This document shows positions 4,834-5,510 of a DNA stretch of 5,510 nt, one piece after another. Source of the DNA: JBCBAP01 sp038532435 (GTDB lineage Bacteria > Pseudomonadota > Alphaproteobacteria > Rhodobacterales > Rhodobacteraceae); NCBI GenBank assembly GCA_038532435.1, contig JBCBAP010000121.1:1-5510 (forward strand), in the 5' to 3' direction. Made by a program: the position numbers and the translations under genes. Under the pieces are notes generated by a model, which worked only from the letters and a program-made list of their open reading frames with translations, had not been told where the DNA came from and searched no databases. Each line of letters starts with the position of its first letter. Position 1 is the first letter of the stretch.

Positions 4834-5510
4834 CTACTTGCCAACAACCCGGATCCCGGCGGCGCGTTCTGCCGGGGTAGGGGGCGTCACCAGCCCGGCG
4901 GAGATGATGAGCTTCGCGGCATCCTCTACCTCCATGTCGAGCAGGATAATGTCCCGCCGGGGCACGAACAGCAGGAAGCCGGAAGTCGGGTTCGGCGTGG
5001 TGGGCAGGAACACACTCACCATCTCCTCGTTCACCTTCTGCGCCACTTCGCCCTTGGTGTCGGTGGAAATGAAGGCGACCGCCCAGATGTCCCGGCGCGG
5101 ATACTCGACGAGGCAGGCGCTCTTGAACGAGTTGTTCGACTGGCTGAGGATCGTTTCAGCGATCTGCTTGAGACCATTGTAGATGGAGCGCACGATCGGC
5201 ATGCGCTCAACGAGCGCTTCACCCCAATTCAGGATCTGCCGGCCGAAGATGCCCCGCGCGAGATAGCCGACGAGGGCGGTGAACAGCAGGAAGATGATCA
5301 CACCGAAGCCCGGCACATTGTAGCCGTAGGTTTCGGGGCGATAGATCTGCGGCACCAGCGGCACGACCTGCGCATCGATGATCTCGATCACCGACCAGAT
5401 CAGCCAGATCGTGAGACCGACCGGGGCCACGATCACCAGTCCTGTCAGGAAGTTGCCACGCAACCGCGCAAGCAGTCCCAGAGTGGTGCGTTTCCTGACG
5501 GTCCGCTTGC
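4834..5510 (-). CDS. DUF502 family integral membrane protein (5' end outside the window)
   Basis: A membrane protein of the DUF502 family, whose biochemical role is not established. The visible 224 codons run to the right edge without a stop. The Arg/Lys-rich N-terminal stretch KRTVRKRTTLGLLARLRGN precedes the first membrane helix, so the real start lies beyond 5510. The in-frame TTG at 5463 is not needed. Two hydrophobic segments are clear: FLTGLVIVAPVGLTIWLIW (about 5451-5395) and VPGFGVIIFLLFTALVGYL (about 5316-5257). The family signature EALVERMPIVRSIYNGLKQ (about 5217-5164) follows, and a soluble domain with FLPTTPNPTSGFLLFVP forms the rest. The C terminus is complete, ending at TAG (4836-4834), directly against the stop of the convergent binding-protein gene. 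Nothing in the window links its function to its neighbours. Confidence 0.9.
   Translation of the reverse strand, partial: KRTVRKRTTLGLLARLRGNFLTGLVIVAPVGLTIWLIWSVIEIIDAQVVPLVPQIYRPETYGYNVPGFGVIIFLLFTALVGYLARGIFGRQILNWGEALVERMPIVRSIYNGLKQIAETILSQSNNSFKSACLVEYPRRDIWAVAFISTDTKGEVAQKVNEEMVSVFLPTTPNPTSGFLLFVPRRDIILLDMEVEDAAKLIISAGLVTPPTPAERAAGIRVVGK
4855..4876. other. Hairpin just past the binding-protein stop codon
   Basis: CCCGGC (4855-4860) and GCCGGG (4871-4876) form a 6-bp stem with a 10-base loop, 21 bases after the plus-strand stop and inside the DUF502 coding sequence. No T-run follows, so it is not a standard intrinsic terminator. It could stabilise the 3' end of the plus-strand mRNA, or be chance in GC-rich DNA. 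Confidence 0.2.

Noticed and set aside
4834..5463. DUF502 gene starting at TTG 5463
   Set aside because: The frame stays open to the right edge and encodes the Arg/Lys-rich segment expected before the first membrane helix, so the start lies outside the window.

Overview
The window is GC-rich bacterial chromosome. Its protein families and layout (a bdhA/patatin pair, a YejA-type binding protein, a DUF502 membrane protein) and its weak TTG-led promoter-like sites best fit an alphaproteobacterium, probably of the Rhodobacteraceae type. This assignment rests on family resemblance, not on a marker gene. I see no insertion sequence, phage gene, CRISPR array, tRNA or rRNA.

Left part (1-953): the last 20 or so codons of an unidentified gene are followed after 15 bases by a small sulfotransferase-like gene on the plus strand. 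A GC-rich 126-base convergent spacer with short hairpins then separates it from the next unit.

Middle (954-2776, minus strand): bdhA (D-3-hydroxybutyrate dehydrogenase) and a patatin-like hydrolase form a tight two-gene operon. The bdhA stop and the probable patatin start share the four bases GTGA. Together they suggest use of stored polyhydroxybutyrate or its oligomers: the hydrolase would release 3-hydroxybutyrate and BdhA would oxidise it to acetoacetate. The hydrolase step is inferred.

Divergent spacer (2777-3054): this is the most interesting stretch. It holds a near-perfect intrinsic terminator on the minus strand, a second hairpin just upstream of it, and a weak promoter preceded by an A-tract. 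No coding gene lies upstream to be terminated. The simplest reading is an unannotated small RNA of about 76 nt. The alternative is an attenuated leader for bdhA.

Right part (3055-5510): a secreted YejA-type peptide-binding protein stands on the plus strand with no permease genes beside it. Its stop codon abuts the stop of a convergent DUF502 membrane protein gene, which runs off the right edge of the window.
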